From Datnioides undecimradiatus (lineage: Eukaryota; Chordata; Actinopteri; Lobotiformes; Datnioididae): a stretch of 64,000 nt of DNA. The stretch lies in assembly GCA_008933995.1 (NCBI GenBank), contig WARS01000033.1, positions 1,738,501-1,802,500 of the forward strand. The letters run 5' to 3'. The notes beneath the pieces were generated by a model, which was not told the origin of the DNA, searched no databases, and saw only the letters and a program-made list of their open reading frames with translations. Both the position numbers and the translations under genes were made by a program. Shown piece after piece: positions 13,901 to 26,851 of the stretch (position 1 is its first letter; each line of letters begins with the position of its first letter).

Positions 13901-16383
13901 GTGAGCTGAACAATCATGAGCATGCTTACAGAAGTCTTGTGCAGTCGTGGTTCCAGGGTATCCCTAGAGTTTTCTCATAAAGGTGCGAGCTTCAGGCCCC
14001 GGCACGGCACTGAAATGATTCTCTTATGTCTCACGTTAAAGAGCCTGAACACGTGTTTCACAACTTCCCTTCTTCCTTAAATAAAAAAAAACCTCTCAGC
14101 ACACGTGTTCAGACTTCTTCTTGAGATAAGGAAATATTTCATCTAAGACTAAGGAAGCAAGAGCAATAACCTGACCGAGCATTCAATCTTAACTTTCAGT
14201 AGTAAAGAGTTTAAGAGACTCAGTTCTGCAGACGTGTTCACGTGTTCACCTGGCATGAAATGTCTTTGCCAAACCTGGATTACATTCGCTGCTGATGCCC
14301 TTCTACCAAGCCAACATGTGCAGCAGGAAATGGTCGGTTGCAGGTCATGGTGTTTGACACCAGAGACCAAGCTTCCTGTCCTGCATGTGGGCTCGTAATG
14401 CACTTGGTCAAGGTGAGAGGAGCAGGGACTGTGGTTTTGACTAAAGAGTGGAAGACCTTCCTTGATGACCGTGCACACTGATCCTGCTGCAGTTGTTGTC
14501 GTATATGTAATATCAGTTATGGGCAGAATATGATGCTCGGTTAGGATCACGTGGTAACTGTGCTTTGAGTTATTGTCACAGGATTCTTTTATGTCTTTAG
14601 CAGCATATTGTTCAGCTGCGTGTCAGCGCTCTTGTTATTTAAAGACACAATGTCGCAATTCGTATGTAGGTTACGCTTATCCCTGCGGTGCACCAATTGG
14701 TCACACAGTCCAGTCCCCCTCGCCCATGTGTGTGTATATTTCCACCCTCGCACCACATCCTAAATTAGCTCCCCCGCACTGCGTGGCTGCCACCGCTGCC
14801 ACTGGGTCATATGACCCGGTATGGCCATTCTCCGGCTGGGTAATGTGAGTGAGCTTCTAGCTAGGCTTCAAGTGTTGGAACATGTGAATGTGTCCCGCTC
14901 CTTCACGCCCCTCACACTGGCATGGGGTAAACTGACAGCGACGGCTGTTCAGCGGTTCCCTACACATGCACCGCCTGAATGACATACACACTGGGCCTTT
15001 ATGTGACCTGTCTGATTAGCTTAGACTAGGTGAGCCAACGAAGCCAGAGTCAGCAAGATAGTTTCACTATGTGAGGATCTAAGGATCACTCTGTTAACTC
15101 AGAGCCTTTCAGTCCTCTGAAAATCCATTTTAAAACATCAAGTGTTCCCACGTTCATCAGATCAGTACGCCTCAGCCACTGCAGTGTGGGACTTGCTGGC
15201 TCCTGTTGTGTTGCCTCAGGTCTCCGCTCTGTGTAGTAGTTAATACTTCTTTGAACGTTTCATCTGTGTTAGTCTTTTATTTAATTGGTGGCCCACCGTG
15301 CTGCAGCCAGTGGTCTTTGGGTTGACCACGTCTGGTGTCAGATCAAATCATCCTCAGGTCGCAGGTCGTTTAGATTGGGTCTCGGGTGGCTTGCTGTTCG
15401 CCTCGTCAGCTCAGAGCCCCCAAGCAGCAGAAAACAAAAGCTGTTAAAATGTTCATTTAAAAAAGAAAATAAGATGAGAGGACATGAATAAGAAAGACTG
15501 AATAGATAAATAGCTCTGTGCTTTGCGCTGTGTTTATCTTCCTCATTGCTACTGGGCTTGTTTGCCTTTTCCACTCAGAGAAACACTCAGCAGGATGTTA
15601 TAGTCACTGGGTTTTACTCTTGATGGATTCAAGTCTGTGTTGAAGGAAATTATACTCTTAGTCACTGCTTGTCACCTCTAATGCCTGTATGTGCACCGTA
15701 ACTGGAAACTGTTTATGTGCTTTTGTGCAGTGCGTGTCAGTCTGGTCACGTGTGTATTTGTGCTCATCCTTTGAATGCCACACAGATTTCCAAATAATCT
15801 GTGTTTTTCTAGTCAGAAGAGGAAGTGCCGGTGTCGCTGTCGAACAACCAGCCTGACTGACGGCTGCGTGCACAGCCTCAGAGTGCCCTGCTGAGCGGGC
15901 TTGTCTGTGAATGGCTGGAATTGAACCACTAACATGGCATTCTGCTGCGGTGTGTGGTCTTTCTCAGCGGCGCAAACAGCAGAACAAGACTCGACAGCAG
16001 CACGCAAACAAATAAACAAGGAAGAATGTGATGTGAGAGGGCATCGACGTGGCGTCCAGCTCCAGCCCTGAATGCTGGATGTCTCTTTGTGCGCGTCAAG
16101 GGTGTATTGCAATCGGTCACATCAGTGCATGTCGTCTTTCATCTCCCTCACAGCCTGGCTTTGTGGCCCTTTGATCTCAGCTGGATATTTATACCATTGC
16201 TCCAGTTTTGCACATTTATGCATGTTGCTACAACAACAGGAGCGTTTGTATGTATTCTCAAAACCTGAGATGTCGCGCACGTAAGAGCAACGTGTGAAGA
16301 ACTGCTTTTCTTTGCCTTATCAACAGACTTGTACCCTGCAGCCCACTCACGCATATACACATGATCGCACAGTCTTGGCTTTG

Positions 16384-16408
16384 CACACACACACACCCAC
16401 ACACACAT
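16384..16408. repeat. (CA)n microsatellite, interrupted
   Basis: A CA run with one CC interruption; it produces His/Thr-rich spurious frames. Confidence 0.85.
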
Positions 16409-17143
16409 ACATGCGTACAGACGTGGCTTTTGAAGGTTTTGACGTGGGCGATGCCTCTGTGTCAACTCTTTCCTGTGGGGAGACTTTCCACTTGCCTTTT
16501 TTCCATGAGTGTTCTCAGCACACAGTTTTTTGTCAAAAGTGACGGTTGAATTTTTCTCAACTTCGCGCACGCCGCTGAATATTTTGTTTTGAATAAAAGG
16601 CTTCCACCTCAGCCCTCGCCCCCCCCCCACACTCGACCCGCTTCCACAGGGCCCCATTAATAATGCAGCACATAATCCAGTCTTGGGCACACTCATGCTA
16701 GCAGCCCCTTGGCCTGCCAATCACTGGCCTAATTAGCACCCCGCTCCTTTTCTGGCTGCTGCTGGAGAACACTCCACATATCCTAATCCAATCAGTCCCT
16801 CAAAGGACACTTTCCCTCACGAAGGGGATGGCTTTTGGGGCGCTACCCTTCCATCGGGAGTTAGTTCACTGTACTTGCAGATTGAGGTGTCTGCAAACAC
16901 CAGACTTGTTTCCTTGTTGATTCAGCCAATCGCACAGGAAGAGGTTTAGACAGATTACTGTGTGTGCAGGTGTACCATGTCAGTGTCAGTGCAAATATGA
17001 AGCAAGAGGTAGGAAACGCAACACTCATCTGCTTCTTCATATATTCAGCGTGTGTTTGTGGAATTTCTTGTGCGTTTGTGCAGTAATGTATATTCAGTGC
17101 TGTTTACATGTAAATCTGGAGGTAATGAAAACCAAAGTGGGTC

Positions 17144-17160
17144 TGAGTCATGTTGAGTCA
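17144..17160. promoter_or_regulatory. two tandem TGAGTCA (AP-1/MARE-type) sites 10 bp apart
   Basis: TGAGTCATGTTGAGTCA carries two identical heptamers whose starts are exactly ten bases apart, so both face the same side of the helix. TGAGTCA is the core bound by AP-1 and by BACH-MAF dimers. It lies upstream of the bach2 start exon, so autoregulation is possible but is inference. Confidence 0.4.
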
Positions 17161-20100
17161 CACCAAAACGTTGGGCAGACTGTCCAAAACTGAAAATCGA
17201 ACTGTTCCCAGACAAACCAAAGGTAAGATTCAACAAAGACCATGAGTTTCCAATACCCCGACGACCAAGACAGAGCTGAGACACAGCAGCCCAGTGCCCG
17301 GTCTATAGATAACCCCAGTGTTTCTATCACATGTGCAGTGTGTTACCATATAAGACAGCAATATGACTCACCCCGCTCACTGACCTACTATGTGGGAAGT
17401 CATGATTCATGCAAGCTGTATTTAAGCAGGCAGGGCCCAAAAATACTCTGGCATGCCATCACACAAACACATACACACACTCACACATACCTCACTTGCT
17501 CAGTCATACTCACCACCCACAGACACTGATAGGCTCAGATGCTGTCGGTAACATACAGTGAGAGACGTTAGAAAGTTGTCAGAGCAAAGACTGGAATAAC
17601 AAGATGACTGGATCCATGCTGATGCCTTTTTGAGGTAATGCCAACGTACGATAGCGCTGACACTGCCACGCTTGCTGTCTTTTTCTCTTTCTGCGACTTT
17701 GAATCGATGAAAATATGATTCATGAGATATAAAAAGTCATGCCGGGTCCCATGCAACAGGTGGCTTCAGTCAAACTGCTTTTATTGCATTTCCTCGATAG
17801 CACGCACGTCTTTGCTTAAGCAAAGCTGACTTGTCGCTCTGGGTTGTGTTCTTTGCTCATGCCTTGATTTTGTTTTTCAGTGTGTGCAGCTGATTAATTA
17901 GTCAGCAAGATACACCAGGAAATGGTTACACCAAGTTTTGAAGACACGCCTTAGAAACGTGTCCTCCTCAGACATTCTGCACTGTCGTTGTGTCTTTTGT
18001 TTTCCTGATGTCAAAGGTGAAAGCCTCAATGCATTTTTAATGCAGATGTTGGCTGCGCTGATAATGAGTTTCTTTGTATTTAATCCAGCGGTCTTTGATG
18101 CTCTCCCTGCAGCTTGTGCTCCACACTAATTGTTTCTTTTAAAAGGTAAATCTCTGCTGTGGTTTGAGTATTGATTCACATGGTTGAGGTCACTGCTTGG
18201 ACCTTTCCATCGCTGGGAGATGAAGTAGCTCTGGTGTTAATTAGGCTGATTGCAGATAGATTCGGGTTTGTGCAAGGCTCCAAATGCATTCTGGGCCATG
18301 CAGACGCGCGCACACTCTCATGGTCGGTCTCATTTATCACTGTCAGCAGCAGGAGCACCACAGGATGCTCCACAGCTCGGTGACACCTGGGGGTTCTCAA
18401 CCAAACCTGATTTACCCTGTTCACCTGACCACACTAGACCTTTGTGTTGCTTCATCACATGAAGCTGCTCTAGAGAAGCTCCTTCCGCAGGCCAGACATT
18501 TAAACTAGATTGATTCTAGAGTCCAGTTGAAAACTTGTGCGTGAATACCTCACCCGGCAGGCTTTCCTGCTCAGGAATTGATGCTGTGTTGTCTTTGCTC
18601 AGTCCCTCCGATCGAAGCGCACAGAGACAGTATTGATTTCTATCTGGAGCGAAAAGCACTTGATCCATTTGTAGATGGACTTGAGAATAATGACTCCAGC
18701 CGTAGCCCGAGATGACTCTGTGCACTGCACGTCTGGTTTACCTTGAATATGATCTACTGTAAAAAACTGCCACATCGTGGGTATATACATCGATATTTCC
18801 AGCGCGTGTACATCACGTATGTTTCATGAGAGCACCTACATTTTGCATGAAAAATCATTCAATCATCTACGTCAGTGTGATCAAACACAGCGAGGAGACA
18901 CTCTCATTATGCTCGCACATTCCTCAGTATGTAATCAGCCGAGCCCGATGAGCATCAGCGGCCTGTCTCAGAGGTGGCTGACTTGCATATATTATCTCAA
19001 GATCAATATCAGCAACCCAGTGACCTTCGAATGGGCTGTTTACCTTATCAGTGGTGGGGAGAGTAAGGAGCCTCTGCTGTGGACACTGGTGAACTCGTGT
19101 GTGGTTGGGCTGGAAAGCCCCAAAAAACTGCTCGCCTCCAATCTTGCCTTACGATCTTAAACGGAGGAATTCACTTCAGGGATGATGTTATGTTGCTTGT
19201 TTTGATCCAAAACACCAAAGACGTTCGAGCCACTTCAGACTGTCAATTCATTACTCAGTTACTTCCTAAGTTACATTTTGTTTGTTGCAATCCAGAGACA
19301 AGTCATTCTTCCTTCTGCTTACTACAAATGGCCCCTTTCTTAAGAAATTATTTTTTCTGATTTGGCATAGTTTTAGATTTAGTTTTTTTCTGAATACTGG
19401 CAACAAGATGGAAGTGTTTCTGCTGAATTGAGATTATTCTCCACTTGTGTTTTAGGACCTGAGCAGCTTATTTCTCTGTAATACCAACAGTTGCAGATGA
19501 AAAGTGCATTGAGTAATAAGAAAATGTTTTTTTGGGAACTAACAGAAACAGCCTTGTTTTTGATGACAGTGCACATTTAATGGCATTCAGTGGGTTTTGC
19601 AATGGTGTTGTAAGCCACAGAGGTCAGAGTTGTGTTGACCCATCATCTCAAACCACTTAAACCTCCTGAAGTTGCAACATAAAAGTGAGAAACATATAAA
19701 AAAACCTTGGAACAGAGTTACAAAGTTTTGACATGGACAGTTCTGGATTATTTAATCCCGCATTATTTAATATACACACACACGAGTCCTAAAGAATGAG
19801 TGTGAAGTAAAGAAACACAGATATAGAAGAAGTGAACACATCCTCATTAACATTTTCTATTACAGCCCAGATCAAGCAATCCCTGTTTAATCAATCCGCA
19901 TCCCTGACCTCCCTTTCTGATGCTTGTAATGAACTATAAACACATTTCTGATGATCTCTGCAGTTTGTCCTGCAGAGAAGCACCATCCTGTGTATGATTA
20001 GCACCCCCTTTTGATAAATATGAAAGGAGACCCCCCACAGTGCTTTAAATGTATGATGTACTGTGTAAAGATATATGCGCCCGTTTCTGGATTCTGGTGC

Positions 20101-20659
20101 TTCCTTAAGTATGAACTGATATGATGTTTCAACCTTGTAAACTGAAAAATCTCATGAATTTAAATTGAATTCATCCATTTTTCAGCAAGTCACATTATTA
20201 TCTCTTGAGATGGCACATGTATGACATAAACTCTGCATTACAAACATGGAGATGTAAAGATATCAGCAGACACCAGGCACAGAGCCTAAGGAGCAAAGAT
20301 GCTGCTTGCTGCACCTATAAACTAAACCCAAACGGTCTCACTGAACAGCTTGCCAGTCTTGTGCACGGCTCTAATTATCTACGCAGTCTTCTTCTCACTT
20401 CCAGATCTTCTGTACAGCACATGGAAGCTCATAATTGGTAGAGTCAGAGAGAAAAGGATGAGCAGTCTTAATAACATCTGAAAAGGACTGTCCCTAACCC
20501 AGGCCCATAGCTTTACACAATGAAATAACCTAAATCAGATGGCTTTGGGTCATGTAGATCTCTGCTACAGACCGCAGCTTTGTATTTAAACATTCTTTAT
20601 AATGATCCGTCACTCTCCCAACTTAACTGAAGCACAATACTAAATAGTTAGTTAGTAAG

Positions 20660-20745
20660 TTAAATGGGTAAACCCCAGGATCATCCTCTGGGGACCAGGA
20701 GTCCCGACAACACATTTCATATAAGGTGATATCTTGCTTTGAGTA
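20660..20745. repeat. possible degenerate teleost repeat (CATCCTCTGGGGACC type)
   Basis: GGATCATCCTCTGGGGACCA followed by a CACATTTCATATAAGG-type block and then GATATCTTGC recalls a common fish repeat; it is short and diverged. Confidence 0.3.
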
Positions 20746-20999
20746 TTAAAGAACTGTCAGAGAGACACAGATAGAGATAGATGCACTATCGCAGTGATCA
20801 GCACTGCCACAACCACTGATCTGAAGGTATGGGGAAGCAGATAGTTTGATTTGAGGAAATGAAACCCCTCCAAAAATATAATATGCATATCACACTCAGA
20901 GACAATATATGCGTACCTTATTTTTTTAATGCTGAAAAGCCTTCTGGGCCCCCTCTCTTATGGCGTGCGGACTTTGTTGTAAAGCAGATTTTCATTTGA

Positions 21000-21275
21000 A
21001 CTTTAGGCGGTAATGCATGCCACAGACGAGGGGCTCCATTTACCTACCCATCATCATCATCACCATCCACGCTGACATTTGCCACCTCGTACAGCTCCGA
21101 GAGCATTTGTTGCCGTGGCCTAATTTGATAATTCCAATTAAAACCATGTTCATCCTCGATGTAATTACAGTCATCTGGCAGGAGTCCTCCCTCCTAATTG
21201 TGTACAGTGATACACTGTTCATGTTAGTCTCACTCTGTACTGGCTCAGTGGATAATAATATTACTGTATAGTAGC
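21000..21275. promoter_or_regulatory. candidate conserved noncoding element left of bach2 exon 1
   Basis: About 275 bases of unique sequence with closely packed homeodomain-like motifs (CCTAATTTGATAATTCCAAT, GATGTAATTACAGTCATCTG, CTCCTAATTG) and an E-box-like CATCTGG. It has no coding character and no repeat. The look is that of developmental enhancers around BACH2-type genes; conservation is not testable here. Confidence 0.25.
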
Positions 21276-21684
21276 AGCAGTTTGGCCTAACCTTGTTTAT
21301 GTCAAGGAGCCACAGGGTGCATTGGTATGTCCAAATCCTGTCATATATATTCATATATATTGGCAGTCCAAATGAATGTGGCTGTTGGCTGATGGAAATG
21401 ATGGCTCAAACTCCAAAAGTTAGACCCAGTTTAACAATACGATCTCCGCTCAAGGTCCACTGTCTCACTCAGCCTGGAGCTTTTCCTGTATCATAGGGTC
21501 TTTTGAGCAGAGGGAGATGGAACCTTACGTGATGATAAATGAGATTTGTACATCTACTGTACCAAGACACTTGGGTGGGACCATGCTAGGTTGAAAGCCC
21601 CTTGGTCCATGAGGAAGTGGACCATGAGTGAAGACCATTTTTTCACCTGCTGCTCCCAAGATCAACAGTCAACAGTCTGGTTGT

Positions 21685-21734
21685 AATATATATATATATA
21701 TATAGAATATATATATATATATATATATATATAT
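21685..21734. repeat. (TA)n palindromic microsatellite
   Basis: Two TA runs separated by GAA; the whole tract is nearly self-complementary and could extrude as a cruciform. Confidence 0.9.
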
Positions 21735-22576
21735 TCTAAATTTCATGTCCACCCTTGCTGAGTTGTATATATTTCAATTCTTTATGACCCAGCCACGCCT
21801 CCTCCTTTCACACACCCTGCATGTTATTCTGCTGGGACCCAGAGAGAGTGAGGACACACATCACAGAGCACATTATGACACACTGTCACACATAACCGCC
21901 CACCCCTCCCACCACTCCTACTCAGAAGTCCCCAAACCGAGACCACGTCAGACAGTGCAGTCAGGCCAACGCTGACTCAAACATCCTGCCGTTCAGCTCA
22001 CCGATTGGCTATGCAGATGTGATTTTTTCTTGTCTGCAGACTAGTGTTTGCTTGGTTTGGGTCAAAACATTGCTCACAGTTTGCGCTGTGTGCTGCAGAT
22101 GAAATAATCCAAAGAGTAATGCTGTACAAACATTTTTAGTTCTTTTACTGCTGGGAGATATTCAAAGCTTTAAGAGCCAAACAGTTGCTTGTTCCAGCTT
22201 CTCCAATTCCATTAATATATTTATAATTAATAGATAGCTCAGTTTGCCGTGTTCTTTTTTTTTTTTAGTTTGACAAAAACCTTTCCAGTTTTCCCAGAAT
22301 GCATAGTAAATGAGTTTGCCTTCTAAGAATGGACTTACAAAGATGTCTCTGAATTCTTTCTGAGCGTGAGGTGGAACATTGATATCGATCTCATGTCAGC
22401 AATTTTTATTGCATGACATGCAATAAATCAGAACCAGAATCAGGACGTGCTTAGCATAAAGACTTCCCCTAAAAACACACGTGGTAACATTTGTGTTTGT
22501 GCAAAGATTCAACAAATGAGATACCACATAATAATTGTTGAGCTTTTGGGGCGTTGTAAGGTGTCACTTTTCACTC

Positions 22577-22737
22577 TGGACAGAGGCAGGAGAGCTGTTT
22601 CTACCAGATTCCAATCTTTATACTGAGCTAAACCAACCACGTCCTGTTTCTACTTCTATGTTTAAACACACACACACTTAAGACTGATACCGATCTTCTC
22701 ATCTCTCTCGGAAAGAGAGAACATAAGCATTATTTTT
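22577..22737 (-). repeat. teleost interspersed repeat (GCTTAGCATAAAGACTGG family), reverse copy
   Basis: Read on the minus strand, it follows a familiar fish repeat: TCTCTCGGAAAGAG-type start, GAGAAGATCGGTATCAG, then a degenerate TAGCTCAGTATAAAGATTGG and AGCTCTCCTGCCTCTGTCC. A short forward fragment (TGCTTAGCATAAAGAC) lies nearby at about 22448-22463. Divergence suggests an old insertion. Confidence 0.65.
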
Positions 22738-23574
22738 AGATGATTAAGAGTTCATGATTTGGACACCTCTGAGCCAGCAATGTGTTGAACAGGTGGAATC
22801 AGTCGAAGGTCTGACAGATTTTAGCTGGAGTCTGTCGAGCTGCAGAGAGAACATGACTTTTAAACCAACTAAACACAAAGAAGCAACGGAGTAAAGCTTT
22901 ATAGTGTGAGCTGAAGGATCAAACTGTGTGACAGCCTTACAGCAGCCATCATACTGCGCATGTGTTCAGTCTGCAGTCAGGGTGACCTGTTAGGCATCGG
23001 TAGGTAGAAACAGCACAGACAGGAAGGCTGTGGCAGTGACAGGTGAATATAATGAAAGCATTGTTTGATGCAGGATGTATACCTGCAGCTCCTTTCTCAT
23101 GCACCTTCTGTACAGTGTGACAGCATGTGGGCTGCTCTGCACACGCTCTGAGCGGTGTGCTATGGCTCCACAAGCATAATTGCTTTAAATGTGTGGCGCA
23201 GAGCAAGCATACCGTATAAGTCTTCATCACCCTCCCTCAGATGATCAGGCTCACTCCAGGAGCGGCCATCGGTAAACCCTGAAGTCAGCTCTGACCGCTG
23301 CTGGAGCGCACTCATCACCATCCCGCTGTGCTTTTGATCTGCGGAGGAACATTAGCAACTCACTGGAAGGTTGGCAGCATCTGTATTAGTGTGGCAGAAA
23401 GAGCTGCCGTCAACAACTGACCCTGGAATTCAAAAACAGAAAGAAAAGGGATATCTTCTGCACCCATCAGCACTTCTAATCAGGATTCTGCTACAACCTG
23501 CTATTTTGTGGTGTGTGTGTCTGGGTATGTGTCTGAATGAGTTTGTGTGTTTGCGAATATGCTTGCACTGTATT

Positions 23575-23600
23575 TGTGTGTGTGTGTGTGTGTGCGCGCA
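23575..23600. repeat. (TG)n microsatellite
   Basis: A TG run passing into GCGCGCA, an alternating purine-pyrimidine stretch. Looser TG-rich sequence extends from about 23510. Confidence 0.85.
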
Positions 23601-24506
23601 CATGTGCAAGTGTGTGCCTCGTGTTTGTGTCATCCTTGCATTTTCCTCCCGTCTGCAACAAACCATCTGAAGTCCAAGAGAAGCGATCGCGCATTCCAGG
23701 GTAGAAATAGCATGTTTGGATTGTTCTGAACCTCGCAACCGCATCTGGAAACATTATTCTTGGAAGACCAAGGAAGCCAACTGAGAAATGTTTGGTGGAA
23801 ATAAGCAAACTATACAACAGTTGAACCAGCCAGAACCACAGGAGAGTCTGGACTGACATAGATGTTCCACAACAACCCCACACCAGACTGTTTGTTGTAG
23901 CAGTAGATTGCTCCAGTCTGATCATGACTATTATTACATGATTCTGTCACAGGTAAACAGCTGGAACAACAGCCTGATATTAAAGGACTTCAGAGCAATT
24001 CATAGCCCAGTGCAACCTCCCAAAGCCAACCCACAATTTTCACTTCCCTCAGTCTGGTCCTGGCTTTATCAGACACTATCTCTAGTGGGCTCTACTGTAG
24101 CTAGTAGATGATTGACAAGTGCTCTCCTTTCCTTTCCATTCTTGCACCTAATTGGACAAAAGCACCGCTCGCTGGGCTCTGATTAGTCTTTGCTCCTGAT
24201 TTCGAAACACGCTGATTGTTCAGGCAGTGCTAAATCAGTTTCTTCATAAACCTGAGGTCAAAAGTAGGTCACAGCATCTGCTGAGTCTGCTGAATATTTC
24301 ATCTGCAGTGCCTGGCCTACATAGATGGCCGTGACATTTTAAAAGTTGACGAGTTAGACCATCGACTGAAACGCTCTGGTTGGCTTCATGAATCTGGCTG
24401 TGGCTCAGATGATTGTTAGTGGTTGTTCTCCAGACTCTAATTGGAAATTGAGCTTTGAGGCTAGTTTTAGCTGAACAAGGCCCAAAACACCTGCCCAACT
24501 CCGGTT

Positions 24507-24857
24507 GCTGCTGGGCAATGCGGACAAAATCAAATATCTATAATATCTATAAATATCTATATAACAATATTTTGGACTAAATACCTTGATATCAATATTG
24601 AAATGATATCGCAGGAATGACTATTGGTGCTTTACACAATGAGATTTTCATTAAATTATCACAAGTAATCACGATTAAGTGGGTGAGGGCAAATAATAGA
24701 ACAGATAGAACAGTCTGGCTAGTTTGCCATACACACCTTATTGTAAGCCTGGAACCCTGGTAAATACATGATTTATGCCGTATCACGATAATATGCTACC
24801 AAAAAGTCTAAGATAATATTTCTTATGTCATAATATCGACGTATTGCCCAACACTAA
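24507..24857. repeat. teleost interspersed repeat with TTGGGCAAT-type inverted ends
   Basis: The left end TGCTGGGCAATGCGG and the reverse complement of the right end TGTTGGGCAATACGTCG form imperfect terminal inverted repeats. The inside is rich in ATATCTATAATATC-like AT sequence and includes TTTTGGACTAAATACC, GACTATTGGTGCTTT and GCAAATAATAGAACAG, blocks I recall from a common percomorph repeat. It is noncoding and probably a nonautonomous DNA element. Confidence 0.7.
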
Positions 24858-25497
24858 CTGAAGTAGGTCACCGACATTGTTTTGCTTAGCGCTCGAAGCT
24901 GTTCCCCTGCTGGTCTCCCTGTTCACTGCGTCTGTCTGCAGAGCTTTTATTTCAGATTTGACTGTTTTGTTGATTGAATTGTACTCATGTAAATGCCCCT
25001 ACCAGTTACTCTCTATTCTATATCACAGAATATACACACATTTGCAATGCAGTAACAGCCGACATTGTTGCTTCAGGTCACAGGACAGAGCCTGACATTG
25101 GATGCAGGCTTTTCAGATGCTGTTCAGTGTCTGCAGTGTGAATGCTAACTGCGGCACATGGAAACACACTGAGCGTTTTAGCCAGTGATTTCATTCAGCG
25201 CTCCTCTGTGTTTTTGTGGAAACTGTCAACTGGATTGATTGCCTTCGGAAGGAAAAACCATTTACCCATGTAACCACAGCCAGTGATCAGAGTCTCAGCT
25301 GATCTGCCACAGCGTCAAGAGCTTTCCTTCGCAGCGCTGCCACCCCATCCCTTTCCATTTACACTGCGACGGGCTCCTGTTTTCACAAGATGGGAGCTAG
25401 TTCTATTTGCAAGGTGAAGACGCCTCTCCGTCTCCATTTTCACACTTGAACTAGTAGCAGCACTCGCACCGTTCCGCACACCATCTTTCCTGAGGCC

Positions 25498-25526
25498 TGG
25501 TGTGTGTTTGCGTGTGTGTGTGTGTA
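25498..25526. repeat. (GT)n microsatellite, interrupted
   Basis: GT-rich run with one TTTGC interruption. Confidence 0.75.
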
Positions 25527-26230
25527 GCAGATCCACTGGCTCAGAGAATCCTGGATGAAGGGAGAGATGATTGTGTAATGGCAGGTGATGGCACTTTTCA
25601 CTGTGTTGAATTTTATTTATTTTACTAAAGGATGTTAGCCATGCTTCCTCAATTCCAGTAACACTTCTCTTCTTGCTAAGCAATTTTCATACATAGAAGT
25701 ATGAGTCAGTGAGAGAACTTCCTTGCTTAACTTGGTTGTTTGTTCGTTGCCAACACTGAGAAGTGTAACGTGTTCTTTCTTCATTCAGACAGAACGCGTG
25801 TTTATGAAGAACATCCAGCATATTGAGCTATTCTCTCTGCAGTCAGAATTTAATTAGACCGTCCAGAATGAGTGTAATCACATTCGCCAGACCCCTGCAT
25901 TTGTCTGGTAGCTCGCTAGCCGACCAAAAAAAAGTGATGGGAACTCTTCTGAGGAGATCTAATTTGCAGCGCGGTGTAAAACTAGGACAAAAGGACAAAG
26001 TCACCTCACGTCAACGCTCTGATTTTGACAGAAAAATGTCATTTTACTCAATGAAATAGCACAAATTGGAAGTGGAATACTGAACTCTACTCTTACTGAA
26101 GGTCGTTCAATCCCACTCACCAAGGGGGCCTCTGCTGGACACTGGGGGCAGGTGAATTACTTAAACTGTTGTGGTGTTGTGTCAGCAGAGAGCAGGAGAG
26201 CTAATTTTAGTTTCTAGTGAAAAGTTCTGA

Positions 26231-26247
26231 GTGTTTGTGTGTGTGTG

Positions 26248-26281
<34 letters not shown>
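26231..26281. repeat. (GT)n microsatellite, long
   Basis: About 50 bases of GT with a single GAGC interruption; a candidate polymorphic marker. Confidence 0.92.
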
Positions 26282-26282
<1 letters not shown>

Positions 26283-26786
26283 ATTCTCTGAGGGAAGATA
26301 GCTGCGCGCTTGTCCTCACAGGGTGAGCAGGATGGAACATTTGGCAGGAAAATCATGGGCACATGCTGTTACGTTCCCTTCTTGGGATTTGTGTTGTGAT
26401 GGAAGTGTGGAGTTACGCTGACTTACCGTGACTCCAGCCGGGGCGTTGGAGCCGGAGCAGATCACAGCACTTTCTTTATTTCATATCATTTATACCACAG
26501 CAGCTTTCTCGTGAAGCTGGTCTTGCAGACGTAAGGATGGATAACTGACTGGACTCAGGGGGCGATTGCTGATGCCCCTGAGGGGGCTGTTGCCCTCTTT
26601 GCACCGGGGTTTTCTGTGTGGCGATTAGTTTGTGGTAATTTGTTTAAACATGAACTAAAAAGCAATCACAACTCAGACTGTGAGCCATCTCCTGCACTCC
26701 CACCTACCCTGCTGACCTGACTTATAGCTTCCTCTTTGTGTTAATATCTCTTTAATGCCTTCATAAGCTAAGTCCCTTTCTGTCAA

Positions 26787-26851
26787 AGAGCGAGACGAGA
26801 AGATCAATACGCAGAGCTGGAGTCAGGACGTGGTTAACCTAGCTTAACATG
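26787..26851 (+). repeat. fragment of the same teleost repeat (forward)
   Basis: GAGCGAGACGAGAAGATCAA followed by GTGGTTAACCTAGCTTAACAT matches two consecutive blocks of the family also seen at 22577. Only a short core is left. Confidence 0.5.

Noticed and set aside
16148-16720. 190-codon open frame on the minus strand
   Set aside because: It runs through a CA repeat (Cys/Val-rich middle), has no recognisable domain, and has no coding-like context; it is a chance frame.
23491-23925. 144-codon open frame on the minus strand
   Set aside because: Its end is a His-Thr run from the TG microsatellite and the rest has no domain.
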